From RH-AL1 sp964235705 (GTDB lineage Bacteria > Pseudomonadota > Alphaproteobacteria > Rhizobiales > Beijerinckiaceae): 64,000 nucleotides of DNA. Every line of letters starts with the position of its first letter. Within the stretch, counting starts at the first letter, position 1. A model generated the notes under the pieces. The model was not told the DNA's origin. It did not search any database and saw nothing but the letters and a program-made list of their open reading frames with translations. This document shows, one piece after another, positions 28,577-37,145 of this stretch. The stretch lies in assembly GCA_964235705.1 (NCBI GenBank), contig CAXSDP010000005.1, positions 43,248 through 107,247 of the forward strand, written 5' to 3'. The translations under genes were made by a program, and so were the position numbers.

Positions 28577-29824
28577 CTAGGTGGGAGGGTCGCCGGCGAA
28601 GGCGGCGACCAACGCTTCCACGGCGCGGACGAGGTCCGCCTCGTCCATCGCCTCGTCGGGGTTGTGGCTGCCGTTCCAGTTGCGCAGGAACACCATGGTG
28701 CTGTCCCAACCCGCCGCCGCGAAGGCGGCCGCGTCGTGCCCGCCGCCCGACGACATGCGGCGCGGGCGCGGGCCGATGTGGGCGGCCCCGGCGGCGATGC
28801 GCTCGTTCAGCGCCGCCGACAGGGTCGCCGGCTTGCTGCGGGACACGGCACCCAGCCGGAAGGTGACGCCGCGCCGGGCCTCGATGGCGGCGATCTCGCG
28901 GCGGAGCACGGCGTCGGTGCGCTCCAGGGTCTCCTCGTCCGTGGAGCGCAGGTCGAGGCAGAAATCGAGGCGCCCCGGCACCTTGGCGACCGCCTGTCCG
29001 GCGTTGACGGCGTCGACACGGCCGAAGGTCACCGCCAGATCGCGACCGGCCGCCAGCGCGCCCGCCCGGTCGCGGTCGAGCGCCGTGACGAGGTCGGCGA
29101 AGGCGAAGACCGCGTCGGCGCGGTCGTCGCGCGGCTCGCCGCCGGAGTGCGCCCACACGCCGTCGATGCCGGCCTCGCGGTAGCGCAGCGCGCCGCGAAC
29201 GCCCTCGACCAGCGCGAACGGCTCGCCGGCATGGTGGAGGATCGGCCCCTGCTCGATGTGCAGCTCGACGAAGCGCGCGGCGGGCAGCCCCGGTCCCCGC
29301 AGCACCGCGTCGGGGTCGCCGCCCTCGCGCCGCATGTGGTCGGCCAGGGTGTCGCCGGTGTCGGCCCGGCGCGCCCCCATCTCGGACGCGGTCAGACGGC
29401 CGAGCGCCGCCCGCGAGCCGATGTAGGAGACCGGGAACCAGACGCTCTCCTCGGCGCGGGTCACGGTGACGACGAGGTCCGCCGGGGGCGCCTCGCCGCT
29501 CGCGACGATCGCGGCGGCGAGCGCCATCCCGCCGGCGACCCCGGCGACGCCATCGTAGGCGCCGCCCGCCGCGACCGTATCGAGGTGCGAGCCGACGTAG
29601 AGGGGTGGCGCCGCGCGGTCGCGGCCCGGCAGCCGAGCGAACAGGTTGGCGGCGGCATCCCGCGTCACGACCATCCCGAGCGCGTCGGCCTCGGCGGCGA
29701 TGATCGCGTGGGCCTCCGTTTCCAGCGGACCGTAGGAGGGGCGCGTGTAGCCCGGGCCCGGCAGGCTCAAGGCGTTGACGCGCTCGATCAACCTGCGGAT
29801 CGTGTCCGCGATCACCACGCTCAC
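28577..29824 (-). CDS. M20 hydantoinase/carbamoylase-family amidohydrolase
   Basis: A 415-residue di-metal hydrolase of the N-carbamoyl-L-amino-acid hydrolase / allantoate amidohydrolase / beta-ureidopropionase group. Metal-binding VGSHLDTV (His80, Asp82), GAYDGVAGV (Asp91), the catalytic pair in TRAEESVWFPVSYIGS (Glu125/126), ELHIEQGPIL and the C-terminal SSGGGHDAAAFA are in the expected order. The GTG start overlaps the stop of the upstream aminotransferase (GTGA). It would remove a carbamoyl group from an amino acid or ureido acid. It differs in family from the nitrilase-type D-carbamoylase encoded divergently, so the locus may handle both enantiomers. Confidence 0.87.
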   Translation of the reverse strand: MSVVIADTIRRLIERVNALSLPGPGYTRPSYGPLETEAHAIIAAEADALGMVVTRDAAANLFARLPGRDRAAPPLYVGSHLDTVAAGGAYDGVAGVAGGMALAAAIVASGEAPPADLVVTVTRAEESVWFPVSYIGSRAALGRLTASEMGARRADTGDTLADHMRREGGDPDAVLRGPGLPAARFVELHIEQGPILHHAGEPFALVEGVRGALRYREAGIDGVWAHSGGEPRDDRADAVFAFADLVTALDRDRAGALAAGRDLAVTFGRVDAVNAGQAVAKVPGRLDFCLDLRSTDEETLERTDAVLRREIAAIEARRGVTFRLGAVSRSKPATLSAALNERIAAGAAHIGPRPRRMSSGGGHDAAAFAAAGWDSTMVFLRNWNGSHNPDEAMDEADLVRAVEALVAAFAGDPPT

Positions 29825-30675
29825 ATCGCGGCCGCGAGGCGATCGGCGATGTACATCTCGCGCAGCCGGCTGGTGACCGGGCCTGGCTTGCCGTCGCCGA
29901 CCGGCGCCCCGTCGATCCGCACCACCGGCAGCACGAAGCTCGTCGCCGAGGTGATGAAGCACTCCGCCGCGTTCTTCGCCTCGGCGGGCGTGAAGGCCCG
30001 CTCCTCCGCCGCCATGCCGGCGCGGCGCGCCAACTCCAGCACGGAGGCGCGGGTGATGCCGGGCAGGAGCGCGTGGCTCAGGTCACGGGTGACGACCACG
30101 CCGTCCGCCGTCACGATGTGGGCGTTGGCCGAACTCGCCTCCGTCACGTACCCGTCCTCGACCATGAAGGCGTCGTCGGCGCCGCGCGCGCGGGCCTCGA
30201 CCTTCATCAGCGATGAATGGAGGAGCTGGACGGTCTTGATGTCGCGCCGGCCCCAGCGGGCATCCGGCACGGTGATGACGCTCATGCCCGTTTCCGCCTT
30301 GGCGTTCACCCTGATGGCCTTGGCCTGCGTGAACACGACGAGCGTCGGGGCGAGGTCGTCGGCGAACAGGAAGTCTCGGTCGGCGCTGCCGCGCGACACT
30401 TGGAGGTAGATCAGCCCCTCCTCCAGGTCGTTGCGCTCGGCAACCTCGCGATGGATGGCGAGGAGCCGCCCGGCCGGGACCGGCCGGGGGATGCGCAGCT
30501 CGGCGAGCGAGCGGTCGAGCCGCGCGGCGTGGCCGGGGTAGTCGATCAGGCGCCCGCCGATGACGGCCGTGACCTCGTAGACGGCGTCGGCGAACTGGTA
30601 GCCGCGATCGAACACGGACACCTTGGCGTCGCGCTCGGGCAGCCATTGGCCATCGACATAGACCGTGCGGGACAT
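29821..30675 (-). CDS. Class IV PLP aminotransferase, D-alanine transaminase-like
   Basis: A 284-residue fold-type IV aminotransferase. Lys147 in RRDIKTVQLL is the PLP-binding lysine, Tyr33 lies in FADAVYEV, and EDGYVTEASSANAHIV is the conserved glutamate region. The VSRGSADRDF segment (Arg95, Arg100) follows the D-amino-acid transaminase pattern without the histidine of the Bacillus enzyme. The neighbours (N-carbamoyl amino-acid hydrolases) favour D-amino-acid rather than branched-chain substrates; this is inference. It is first gene of a five-gene operon divergent from the N-carbamoyl-D-amino-acid hydrolase across a 233-bp spacer with the tandem motif TGGGATGA at about 30720-30740. Confidence 0.85.
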   Translation of the reverse strand: MSRTVYVDGQWLPERDAKVSVFDRGYQFADAVYEVTAVIGGRLIDYPGHAARLDRSLAELRIPRPVPAGRLLAIHREVAERNDLEEGLIYLQVSRGSADRDFLFADDLAPTLVVFTQAKAIRVNAKAETGMSVITVPDARWGRRDIKTVQLLHSSLMKVEARARGADDAFMVEDGYVTEASSANAHIVTADGVVVTRDLSHALLPGITRASVLELARRAGMAAEERAFTPAEAKNAAECFITSATSFVLPVVRIDGAPVGDGKPGPVTSRLREMYIADRLAAAM

Positions 30676-30908
30676 CGACTCGCTTTCGGAACGGCCGGCG
30701 CACCCGTACGGGCGGGAACGACCTGGGATGACCCCTGGGATGATGACCCTTGGATAAAGACTCATCGCTCGCGTGGAAAGGGCCGTTCCCGGCGCGAGGG
30801 CGTCGCTGGCCCTCGATTTGCAACCCCGTGGTCCACGCCCCGGCGCCCGCGCTCCGGCCCCCGCGACGGGCGGGCGTCCCCAATTCCGTCACCACGAAAG
30901 GCAATCCC

Positions 30909-31835
30909 ATGACCCGCATGATCCTCGGCGGCGCGCAGATGGGCGCGATCCAGAAGGCCGACAGCCGCGAGCGCGTCGTCGCCCGCATGATCGACCTCCT
31001 CGAGGCCGCCGCCGCCAAGGGCGTCACCATGCTGGTTTACCCCGAACTCGCCCTCACCACCTTCTTCCCGCGCTGGTACATGACCGACCAGGCGGAAATC
31101 GACGGCTGGTTCGAGACCGCCATGCCCAACGCCGCCACGGCGCCGCTGTTCGCCCGCGCCCGTGAGCTGCGGATCGCCATCACCTTCGGCTACGCCGAGC
31201 TGACGCCGGAGGGGCGGCACTTCAACACGTCGATCCTCACCGACCGCGCTGGCGCCATCGTCGGCCGCTATCGCAAGGTCCATCTGCCGGGTCACGACGC
31301 CTACGAGCCCGAGTTCACCTACCAGCACCTGGAGAAGCGCTACTTCGAGCCGGGCGACCTCGGCTTCCCCGTGTGGCGCAACGAGGGGATCGTGATGGGC
31401 ATGGCGATCTGCAACGACCGGCGCTGGCCGGAGGTGTACCGTTGCCTGGGCCTGCAGGGCGTCGAACTCGTCACCATCGGCTACAACACGCCCTCCACCA
31501 ACGCGCAGACGACGGCGGAAGGATTGGGGAAGCGGCTGTACCATTCCGAGCTGTCGCTCACCGCCGGCGCCTACCAGAACAGCACCTTCGTGGCCGGCAT
31601 CGCCAAGGCCGGCGTGGAGGACGGCCACCCGCTGATGGGTGGCTCGATCATCGTCGACCCCGACGGCTCGGTGGTGGCGCGCGCGGCGAGCGAGGACGAC
31701 GAGTTGATCGTCGCCGACTGCGACTTCGCCGCCTGCGCCTTCGGCAAGGCCAGCATGTTCGACTTCGCCCGGCACCGCCGGATCGAGCACTACGGCCGCA
31801 TCACGGCCCAGGTCGGCGCGATCGTCGAGGTGTAG
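30909..31835 (+). CDS. N-carbamoyl-D-amino-acid hydrolase-like, nitrilase superfamily
   Basis: A 308-residue amidase of the carbon-nitrogen hydrolase family, near the 304 residues of the Agrobacterium D-carbamoylase. The Glu-Lys-Cys triad is Glu46 (YPELALTTF), Lys122 (YRKVHLPG) and Cys167 (AICNDRRWPE). The Arg-Arg pair after the cysteine is the carboxylate-binding feature of N-carbamoyl-D-amino-acid hydrolases. It converts N-carbamoyl-D-amino acids to free D-amino acids, CO2 and ammonia. The ATG was chosen where homology begins. It heads a two-gene unit with a DctA-like carrier. No hydantoinase lies in this window, so the source of carbamoyl substrates is uptake or a distant locus. Confidence 0.88.
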   Translation: MTRMILGGAQMGAIQKADSRERVVARMIDLLEAAAAKGVTMLVYPELALTTFFPRWYMTDQAEIDGWFETAMPNAATAPLFARARELRIAITFGYAELTPEGRHFNTSILTDRAGAIVGRYRKVHLPGHDAYEPEFTYQHLEKRYFEPGDLGFPVWRNEGIVMGMAICNDRRWPEVYRCLGLQGVELVTIGYNTPSTNAQTTAEGLGKRLYHSELSLTAGAYQNSTFVAGIAKAGVEDGHPLMGGSIIVDPDGSVVARAASEDDELIVADCDFAACAFGKASMFDFARHRRIEHYGRITAQVGAIVEV

Positions 31836-31926
31836 GTCGGCGGCCGGCTTGGGGGCCGGGACGGTTTCGCGACCAGGTGGCACGTCGCTTGCGGGACCAG
31901 GGTCGACCCGAGCGTGGGAGCCCGTG

Positions 31927-33285
31927 ATGTCCGCCCAGACCGCCGCTACGACGCCGCAGGCGTCCAAGCCACTCTACACGTCGCTGTTCCTCCAGGTCGT
32001 GGTCGGGCTCCTGCTCGGCATCGTCGTCGGCATGGCGGCGCCAGCCTTCGCCCAGGGCCTGAAGGTGCTGAGCGACGCCTTCCTCAAGCTCATCACGATG
32101 ATCGTGGCGCCGATCGTGTTCTGCGTCGTCGTCCACGGCATCGCCGGCACCGGCGACCTCAAGAAGGTCGGGCGGGTCGGCGTCAAGGCGCTCGTCTACT
32201 TCGAGGTCATGACCACGATCGCCCTGATCCTCGGCATCGCGCTGGCCTACCTGGTCGGGCCGGGACACGGCATGAACATCAACACCGCCGCGCTCGATGC
32301 CAAGGCGCTGTCGACCTACCAGGACAACGCCCGTCACCTCCAGGGCGCCGGCATCGGGGCCTTCCTCCTCAACATCATCCCGACGACGTCGTTCGACGCG
32401 CTCGCCCGCAACGACGTGCTCCAGGTGCTGTTCTTCGCCATCATCTTCGGCGTGGCGCTCGCGCTGGTGGGCGGCCCGCAGGGGAGGATGGTGACCGACG
32501 GCATCGGCGCGATCGCCGCCGTGCTGTTCAAGGCCATGGGGCTGATCGTGCGCGTGGCCCCGCTCGGCGTGCTCGGCGCCGTCGCCTACACCGTCGGCAA
32601 GTACGGCGTCGGCTCGCTCACGCAGCTCCTGTCGCTCGTGGCTTTGTACTACGTCGCGATCGTGATCTTCGTGGTCGGCATCCTGGGAGCGGTGATGGCG
32701 CTCGCCGGCGTCAACATCCTCAAGTTCCTGGTGTACTTCCGCGAGGAGTTGACGATCGTGCTCGGCACCGCGTCGTCCGACGCCGTGCTGCCGCAGATCA
32801 TGCGCAAGCTGGAGTTCATGGGCGTGAAGCCGTCGGTCGTCGGGCTGGTCGTGCCCACCGGCTATTCCTTCAACCTCGACGCCTTCTCGATCTACCTGAC
32901 GCTCGCCGTGGTGTTCATCGCGCAGGCGACCAACACGCCGCTGTCACTGGGCGACCTGCTGCTCGTGCTCGGCATCTCGCTGGTGACGTCGAAGGGCGCC
33001 CATGGCGTACCCGGCTCGGCCATCGTGATCCTGGCCGCCACGCTGAACGCCGTGCCGTCCATCCCCATCATCGGGCTCGTGCTCGTGCTGTCGGTCGACT
33101 GGTTCATCGGCATGGCCCGCGCGCTCGGCAACCTCGTCGGGAACTGCGTCGCCACCGTGGTGATCGCCGCCTGGGAAGGTGACCTCGACCTGGCACGGGC
33201 CACGCGGGTGCTGAACGACCCGTCCCTCGAAGCGACCGACCTGGCCCTCGTCAGCCAGGGCGAGGGGGTCACGCAGGGCGCCTGA
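31927..33285 (+). CDS. DctA-like dicarboxylate/amino acid:cation symporter (DAACS)
   Basis: A 452-residue membrane carrier of the glutamate/C4-dicarboxylate family. PTGYSFNLDAFSIYLTLAVV and AQATNTPLS are the signature blocks, LGTASSDAVLPQ stands for the serine-rich hairpin (usually SSSES in DctA), and TSKGAHGVPGSAIVILAATL is the second hairpin. Changes from the DctA consensus in both hairpins suggest a substrate other than succinate. The ATG follows GGGAG (GTG ATG is also possible). It is 91 bp after the N-carbamoyl hydrolase on the same strand, so it may import the carbamoyl amino acid or a related dicarboxylate. Confidence 0.88.
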   Translation: MSAQTAATTPQASKPLYTSLFLQVVVGLLLGIVVGMAAPAFAQGLKVLSDAFLKLITMIVAPIVFCVVVHGIAGTGDLKKVGRVGVKALVYFEVMTTIALILGIALAYLVGPGHGMNINTAALDAKALSTYQDNARHLQGAGIGAFLLNIIPTTSFDALARNDVLQVLFFAIIFGVALALVGGPQGRMVTDGIGAIAAVLFKAMGLIVRVAPLGVLGAVAYTVGKYGVGSLTQLLSLVALYYVAIVIFVVGILGAVMALAGVNILKFLVYFREELTIVLGTASSDAVLPQIMRKLEFMGVKPSVVGLVVPTGYSFNLDAFSIYLTLAVVFIAQATNTPLSLGDLLLVLGISLVTSKGAHGVPGSAIVILAATLNAVPSIPIIGLVLVLSVDWFIGMARALGNLVGNCVATVVIAAWEGDLDLARATRVLNDPSLEATDLALVSQGEGVTQGA

Positions 33286-33327
33286 AGCATCGCACGGCGT
33301 CACGGACGCGGTCGAACCACCATGACC

Positions 33328-33430
33328 GTCAGTCCGGACGGAGCGTGAGCGGGGAGCCGGAACCGGTGTCCATGATGCCGGCCGTGGGAGGACAGCGGTT
33401 CCGGGTTCGGCTGCGCCGCCGCGGAATGAC
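33328..33430. repeat. Degenerate copy of a palindromic intergenic repeat
   Basis: The right arm GGTTCCGGGTTCGGCTGCG at 33397 continues to GGAATGAC at 33430 and matches the right arm of the element at 35667-35832. A diverged left arm starts with GTCAGTCCGG at 33328 and ends GCCGGAACC. It sits between the convergent DctA-like and class II aldolase genes. No gene is seen in this 166-bp spacer. Confidence 0.6.
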
Positions 33431-33451
33431 GGCAGGGCGGCGCGATGACCG

Positions 33452-34240
33452 TCAGTCCGCGAAGTCGGGCTCCTCCTTCGCCAGGGTCCGCCTCACGCTC
33501 GCCAAGTGCAGGCGCGCGCTTTCGGCATCGCCGGCCCGCATCTGCTCCGCCGTCCGCCGCGCGACCTCCGGCGCGACCGGGCACAGGCGCCGTCCGGTGC
33601 TCATCGCCTTGACCTGCACCTCTGCCGCGCGTTCGAGGTAGTACAGGTCGTCCCAGGCTTCCGCGATCGTCGGGCCGGTGACGATGACGCCGTGGTTGCG
33701 CAGGAACACGACGTCGGCGTCGCCGAGCGTCGCGGCGATGCGATCGCCCTCCGCCTCGTCGTGCGCCAGGCCGTTGTAGCTGTCGTCGACGGCGGTGCGG
33801 CCGTGGAACTTAAGCGCGGTCTGCCCGGCCCAGGCGAGCGGCTCCCCTTCCACCATGCTGAGCGCGGTGGTGTAGGGCATGTGGGTGTGGAAGGCCGCCC
33901 GCGCGCGAGGCAGGCGCTTGTGCAGCCGGGCGTGGATGAAGAAGGCGGTAGGCTCCGGTCGGCCCTCGCCGTCGAGCACGTGGCCGTCGAAGTCGCACAC
34001 GAGCAGGCTCGACGCGCTCACCTCGCGGAAAGCCAGGCCGTAGGGATTGACCAGGAACAGGTCGTCGCGCCCGGGGACGAGCGCGGAGAAGTGGTTGCAG
34101 ATGCCCTCCTCCAGGCCGTGGCGCGCCGCCATGCGGAAGCAGGCGGCGAGATCGACGCGCGCCTCGCGCAGGGCGTCCCGGTCGATCGCGTTGCCCGGCA
34201 CGACACCGGGCGTGCCGTTCGTTCGAGGCTCATGCGCCAT
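33452..34240 (-). CDS. Class II aldolase/adducin-domain protein
   Basis: A 262-residue zinc enzyme fold. HTHMPY provides ligands His118 and His120, RNHGVIVTG the third histidine, and GICNHFSALVPG the N-terminal phosphate-loop-like block. Members are aldolases, epimerases or decarboxylases of sugar phosphates and hydroxy acids. Absence of the typical phosphate-binding residues cannot be judged by eye. It follows the D-serine dehydratase gene by 35 bp on the same strand, so the two probably share a transcript. Its role might be cleavage or decarboxylation of a related hydroxy compound, which is speculative. Confidence 0.83.
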   Translation of the reverse strand: MAHEPRTNGTPGVVPGNAIDRDALREARVDLAACFRMAARHGLEEGICNHFSALVPGRDDLFLVNPYGLAFREVSASSLLVCDFDGHVLDGEGRPEPTAFFIHARLHKRLPRARAAFHTHMPYTTALSMVEGEPLAWAGQTALKFHGRTAVDDSYNGLAHDEAEGDRIAATLGDADVVFLRNHGVIVTGPTIAEAWDDLYYLERAAEVQVKAMSTGRRLCPVAPEVARRTAEQMRAGDAESARLHLASVRRTLAKEEPDFAD

Positions 34241-34275
34241 GGTCGATCATCCCTCCTCGCGTCGCCCGACCCTGC

Positions 34276-35580
34276 TCAAACCGCATCATCGCCCGCGGGC
34301 GCGCCGCCGCGCAGGGCCGCCTCGAACTCGTCGTCGGGCAGCAGCGATCCCCCCGTCGTCCATAGCACGTGCGTGGCCGCCTCGATGCCGGGCCGGCCCT
34401 TGGCGGCGGCGAGGAACGGCGCCACCGCCGCGAAGGCGGCGGCGGCGGAGGGTTCGAGCCGCATGCCCGCCCCGGTCCACGCCGCCCTCACCCAAGCGTG
34501 AAGGTCCGCGTCGGGCACGGTCACCACCGCCTCGATCATGGCGCCGACCGTGCGCGCCACCAGCATGGACGCGCGCGGCACGGCCAGCCCGTCGGCGGCG
34601 GTGCGGTTGTCGAGCCCCACGTCGTAGACGCTGACGGGCCGGGCGAGGCCGGCCACCAGCTGCACCAGCATGCAGGGCGAGCGCACCGGCTCGACGAAGA
34701 CGCAAGCGACGTGGTCGCCGAACAGGAGTTTTAGGCCGAAGGTGACGCCGCCCGGCGCGCCGCCGACGCCGCAAGGCAGGTAGACCACGAGGGGATGGTC
34801 GGCGTCGACGGTGACGCCGGCGGCGGCGAGCTGCCGTTGGAGGTCGAAGGCGGCGGTGGCGTAGCCGAGGAACAGGGCGGTCGAGTCCTCGTCGTCGACG
34901 AAATGGGCGTCGGGACGATCGCGGAACGCGGCGCGCGCGGCGGCCACCGCGCCGGCGTAGTCGCCGGCGTGCTCGACGACGCGGGCGCCGAGGGCGCGGA
35001 GACGGTCCTTCTTCCAACGCTTGGCGTCGTGGGACATGTGGACCTCGACCGCGAAGCCGAGCGCGCGCGCCATCACCCCGACGCTGAAGCCGAGGTTGCC
35101 GGTGCTGCCCACCGCGACCGTGTTCCAGGCGAACAGGGCGCGGGCGTCGTCGTCGGCGAGGCGAACGGTGGACGCGCCCTCGCCCAGCAGTCCGGCCCGC
35201 GCCGCGAGCGCCTCGGCGGTGACGAGGACCTCGTAGATGCCCCCGCGCGCCTTGATGCAGCCGGTGACCGGCAAGGCGTGGTCGGCCTTCACCCAGACCG
35301 ACGCCGCCCGGCCCCCGGACACGCGGTCGCTCACCGCCGGGGACAGGGCGACGAGGTCGGAGTCGATCGTGCCGTCGGGCAGGTCGGCGAACAGGCGCTT
35401 CAGCAGCGGCGCGAAGCGGCGCCACCGCGCGGCCGCCGCCTCGACGTCGGCGAGGCCGAACGGTAGCTCCCGCAAGACGGTCGCCGCCGGCTCAGCGGAC
35501 GGGTTGAACCAGACCGTGGCCTCGCCCCGACGAACGGCGGCCGGCACGTCGAAAGCGTCGTCCTGGTGGCCCTTGGTCAT
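34276..35580 (-). CDS. dsdA: D-serine ammonia-lyase (D-serine dehydratase)
   Basis: A 434-residue PLP enzyme that converts D-serine to pyruvate and ammonia (442 residues in E. coli). Lys110 in VTGCIKARGGIYEV binds PLP, VGSTGNLGFSVG and CGVGGAPGGVTFGLK are cofactor-contact loops, and LPDGTIDSDLVALS is a DsdA-type N-terminal block. The ATG was chosen for homology (MTKGHQDDAFDVP); upstream codons fall in a repeat element. It leads a two-gene unit with a class II aldolase. No DsdC regulator or DsdX carrier is adjacent. It fits the D-amino-acid theme of the neighbouring genes. Confidence 0.87.
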   Translation of the reverse strand: MTKGHQDDAFDVPAAVRRGEATVWFNPSAEPAATVLRELPFGLADVEAAAARWRRFAPLLKRLFADLPDGTIDSDLVALSPAVSDRVSGGRAASVWVKADHALPVTGCIKARGGIYEVLVTAEALAARAGLLGEGASTVRLADDDARALFAWNTVAVGSTGNLGFSVGVMARALGFAVEVHMSHDAKRWKKDRLRALGARVVEHAGDYAGAVAAARAAFRDRPDAHFVDDEDSTALFLGYATAAFDLQRQLAAAGVTVDADHPLVVYLPCGVGGAPGGVTFGLKLLFGDHVACVFVEPVRSPCMLVQLVAGLARPVSVYDVGLDNRTAADGLAVPRASMLVARTVGAMIEAVVTVPDADLHAWVRAAWTGAGMRLEPSAAAAFAAVAPFLAAAKGRPGIEAATHVLWTTGGSLLPDDEFEAALRGGAPAGDDAV

Positions 35581-35666
35581 TGAGCGTCGCCCCGCGTCGG
35601 ACGGGCGGCGCGTCGGTCGCCCAGGGCCAGTCATGGCCGCGACCGTCGGCGGCGGCAAGGCCGGAC

Positions 35667-35832
35667 CACCACCTTCGTCATCCCGGGGCTCGGCGAAGCC
35701 GAGAACCCGGGACCCAGGGGCGGCGGGACCAGGGCGGGTCATCGTTCCCCGCATCGATCCATACCGACACGCTCGCGGTGGCCCCGGGTTCCGGGTTCGG
35801 ACGCGCCGCCCCGGAACGACAAAGGTGGTGGC
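35667..35832. repeat. 166-bp intergenic inverted-repeat element
   Basis: CCACCACCTT at the left end is mirrored by AAGGTGGTGG at the right. Inside, CCCGGGGCTCGGCGAAGCCG is mirrored by GGGTTCGGACGCGCCGCCCC. Each arm is about 50 bp and can itself fold (CTCGGC-GAA-GCCGAG). It occupies most of the spacer between dsdA and glcF. A degenerate copy lies at 33328-33430, so this is a dispersed, probably non-coding REP/BIME-like family. Confidence 0.75.
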
Positions 35833-35854
35833 TCGGCCTTCCCCGCCCTATGCC

Positions 35855-37144
35855 CTACCCCAGCGCCGCCGGCTTGGGGCCGCCGGTCGCCCAATCGACG
35901 AGCTGCACCGTGTGCACGACCGGCACGCCGATGCCGCTGGCGATCTGCACGATGCAGCCGATGTTGCCGGCCGCCACCACGTCGGGCTTCGTTCTGGCGA
36001 TGTTGGCGACCTTGCGCGCCTTGAGTTGCCCGGCGATCTCGGGTTGCAGCAGGTTGTAGGTCCCGGCGGAACCGCAGCAGATGTGCCCCTCCGGCACGCC
36101 CACCACCTCGTAACCGGCGCGGCGCAGCACGGTCATCGGCGCCGCCGTGATGCGCTGCCCGTGCTGGAGCGAGCAGGCGGAATGGTAGGCGACGCGGAGC
36201 TTCGGCGCTGCGGGAACCTTTGGCTCGATCGCCAACTCGTCGAGGATCTCGCTGACGTCGCGGGTCATCGCCGACACCGCCGCCGCGTCGGCGGCGATGC
36301 CCGCGTCCTCGCGCAGCATGAAGTGGTAATCCTTGATGGCCGTGCCGCAGCCCGAGGTGTTGGCGACGACGTAGTCGAGACCCCTCGCCCGGCGCTCGCC
36401 CATGAAGGCGCGGATGTTGGCCATGGCCATAGCGTGGGCCGGCGCCTCCTGCCCCATGTGGTGGGGGAGCGCGCCGCAGCAGCCGACCTCCTTGATCACC
36501 ACCACCTCGACGCCGTGCCGGGTCAGCACCCGGATCGTCGCCTCGTTGATGGCGGGGTCGAGCACCCGCTGGGCGCAGCCGGTCAGCAGCGCCACCCGCA
36601 GGCGACGCGTGCCCCGCGCCGGGTGGATCGCCGGCCGGTCGCTGTCGCCCCGCGCCGGCAGGCTCGCCGGCGCCATCGCGAACATGGCCGCGAAGCGCTT
36701 GGGGAACAGGCCGGCCAGCGGCTTGGCGAGCTGCGCGCCCCGCAGCACCAGCCGGAACCGGCCGGGATGGGGCAGCACCAGCCCCAGCATCGCCCGCGTC
36801 ATCCGATCCATGAAGGGTCGCTTGTAGGTCGCCTGGATGTGGGCGCGGGCGTGGTCGACGAGGTGCATGTAGTTGACCCCCGACGGGCAGGTCGTCAGGC
36901 AGGCGAGGCAGGACAGGCAGCGGTCGACGTGCTTGACCGTCTCGGCGTCGGCCGGCCGGCCGCTCTCCAGCATGTCCTTCATCAGGTAGATGCGCCCGCG
37001 CGGGCTGTCGTTCTCCTCGCCGAGCAGGACGAAGGTCGGGCAAGTCGCGGTGCAGAAGCCGCAGTGGACGCACTTGCGGATGATCGACTCGCTCGAGGCG
37101 AAGGCCGGCCGTTCGAGGAGGTCGGGCGCGAAATCGGTTTTCAT
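35855..37144 (-). CDS. glcF: Glycolate oxidase iron-sulfur subunit
   Basis: A 429-residue electron-transfer subunit of glycolate oxidase (glycolate to glyoxylate). Two 4Fe-4S ferredoxin motifs lie at Cys25/28/31/35 (RKCVHCGFCTATCP) and Cys76/79/82/86 (RCLSCLACLTTCP). Two CCG domains follow, with EVGCCGALPHHMG and GHICCGSAGTYNLLQP. The start is one base after the glcE stop. The order glcD-glcE-glcF is the usual one. Electrons probably pass to the quinone pool. Confidence 0.94.
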   Translation of the reverse strand: MKTDFAPDLLERPAFASSESIIRKCVHCGFCTATCPTFVLLGEENDSPRGRIYLMKDMLESGRPADAETVKHVDRCLSCLACLTTCPSGVNYMHLVDHARAHIQATYKRPFMDRMTRAMLGLVLPHPGRFRLVLRGAQLAKPLAGLFPKRFAAMFAMAPASLPARGDSDRPAIHPARGTRRLRVALLTGCAQRVLDPAINEATIRVLTRHGVEVVVIKEVGCCGALPHHMGQEAPAHAMAMANIRAFMGERRARGLDYVVANTSGCGTAIKDYHFMLREDAGIAADAAAVSAMTRDVSEILDELAIEPKVPAAPKLRVAYHSACSLQHGQRITAAPMTVLRRAGYEVVGVPEGHICCGSAGTYNLLQPEIAGQLKARKVANIARTKPDVVAAGNIGCIVQIASGIGVPVVHTVQLVDWATGGPKPAALG

Positions 37145-37145
37145 C

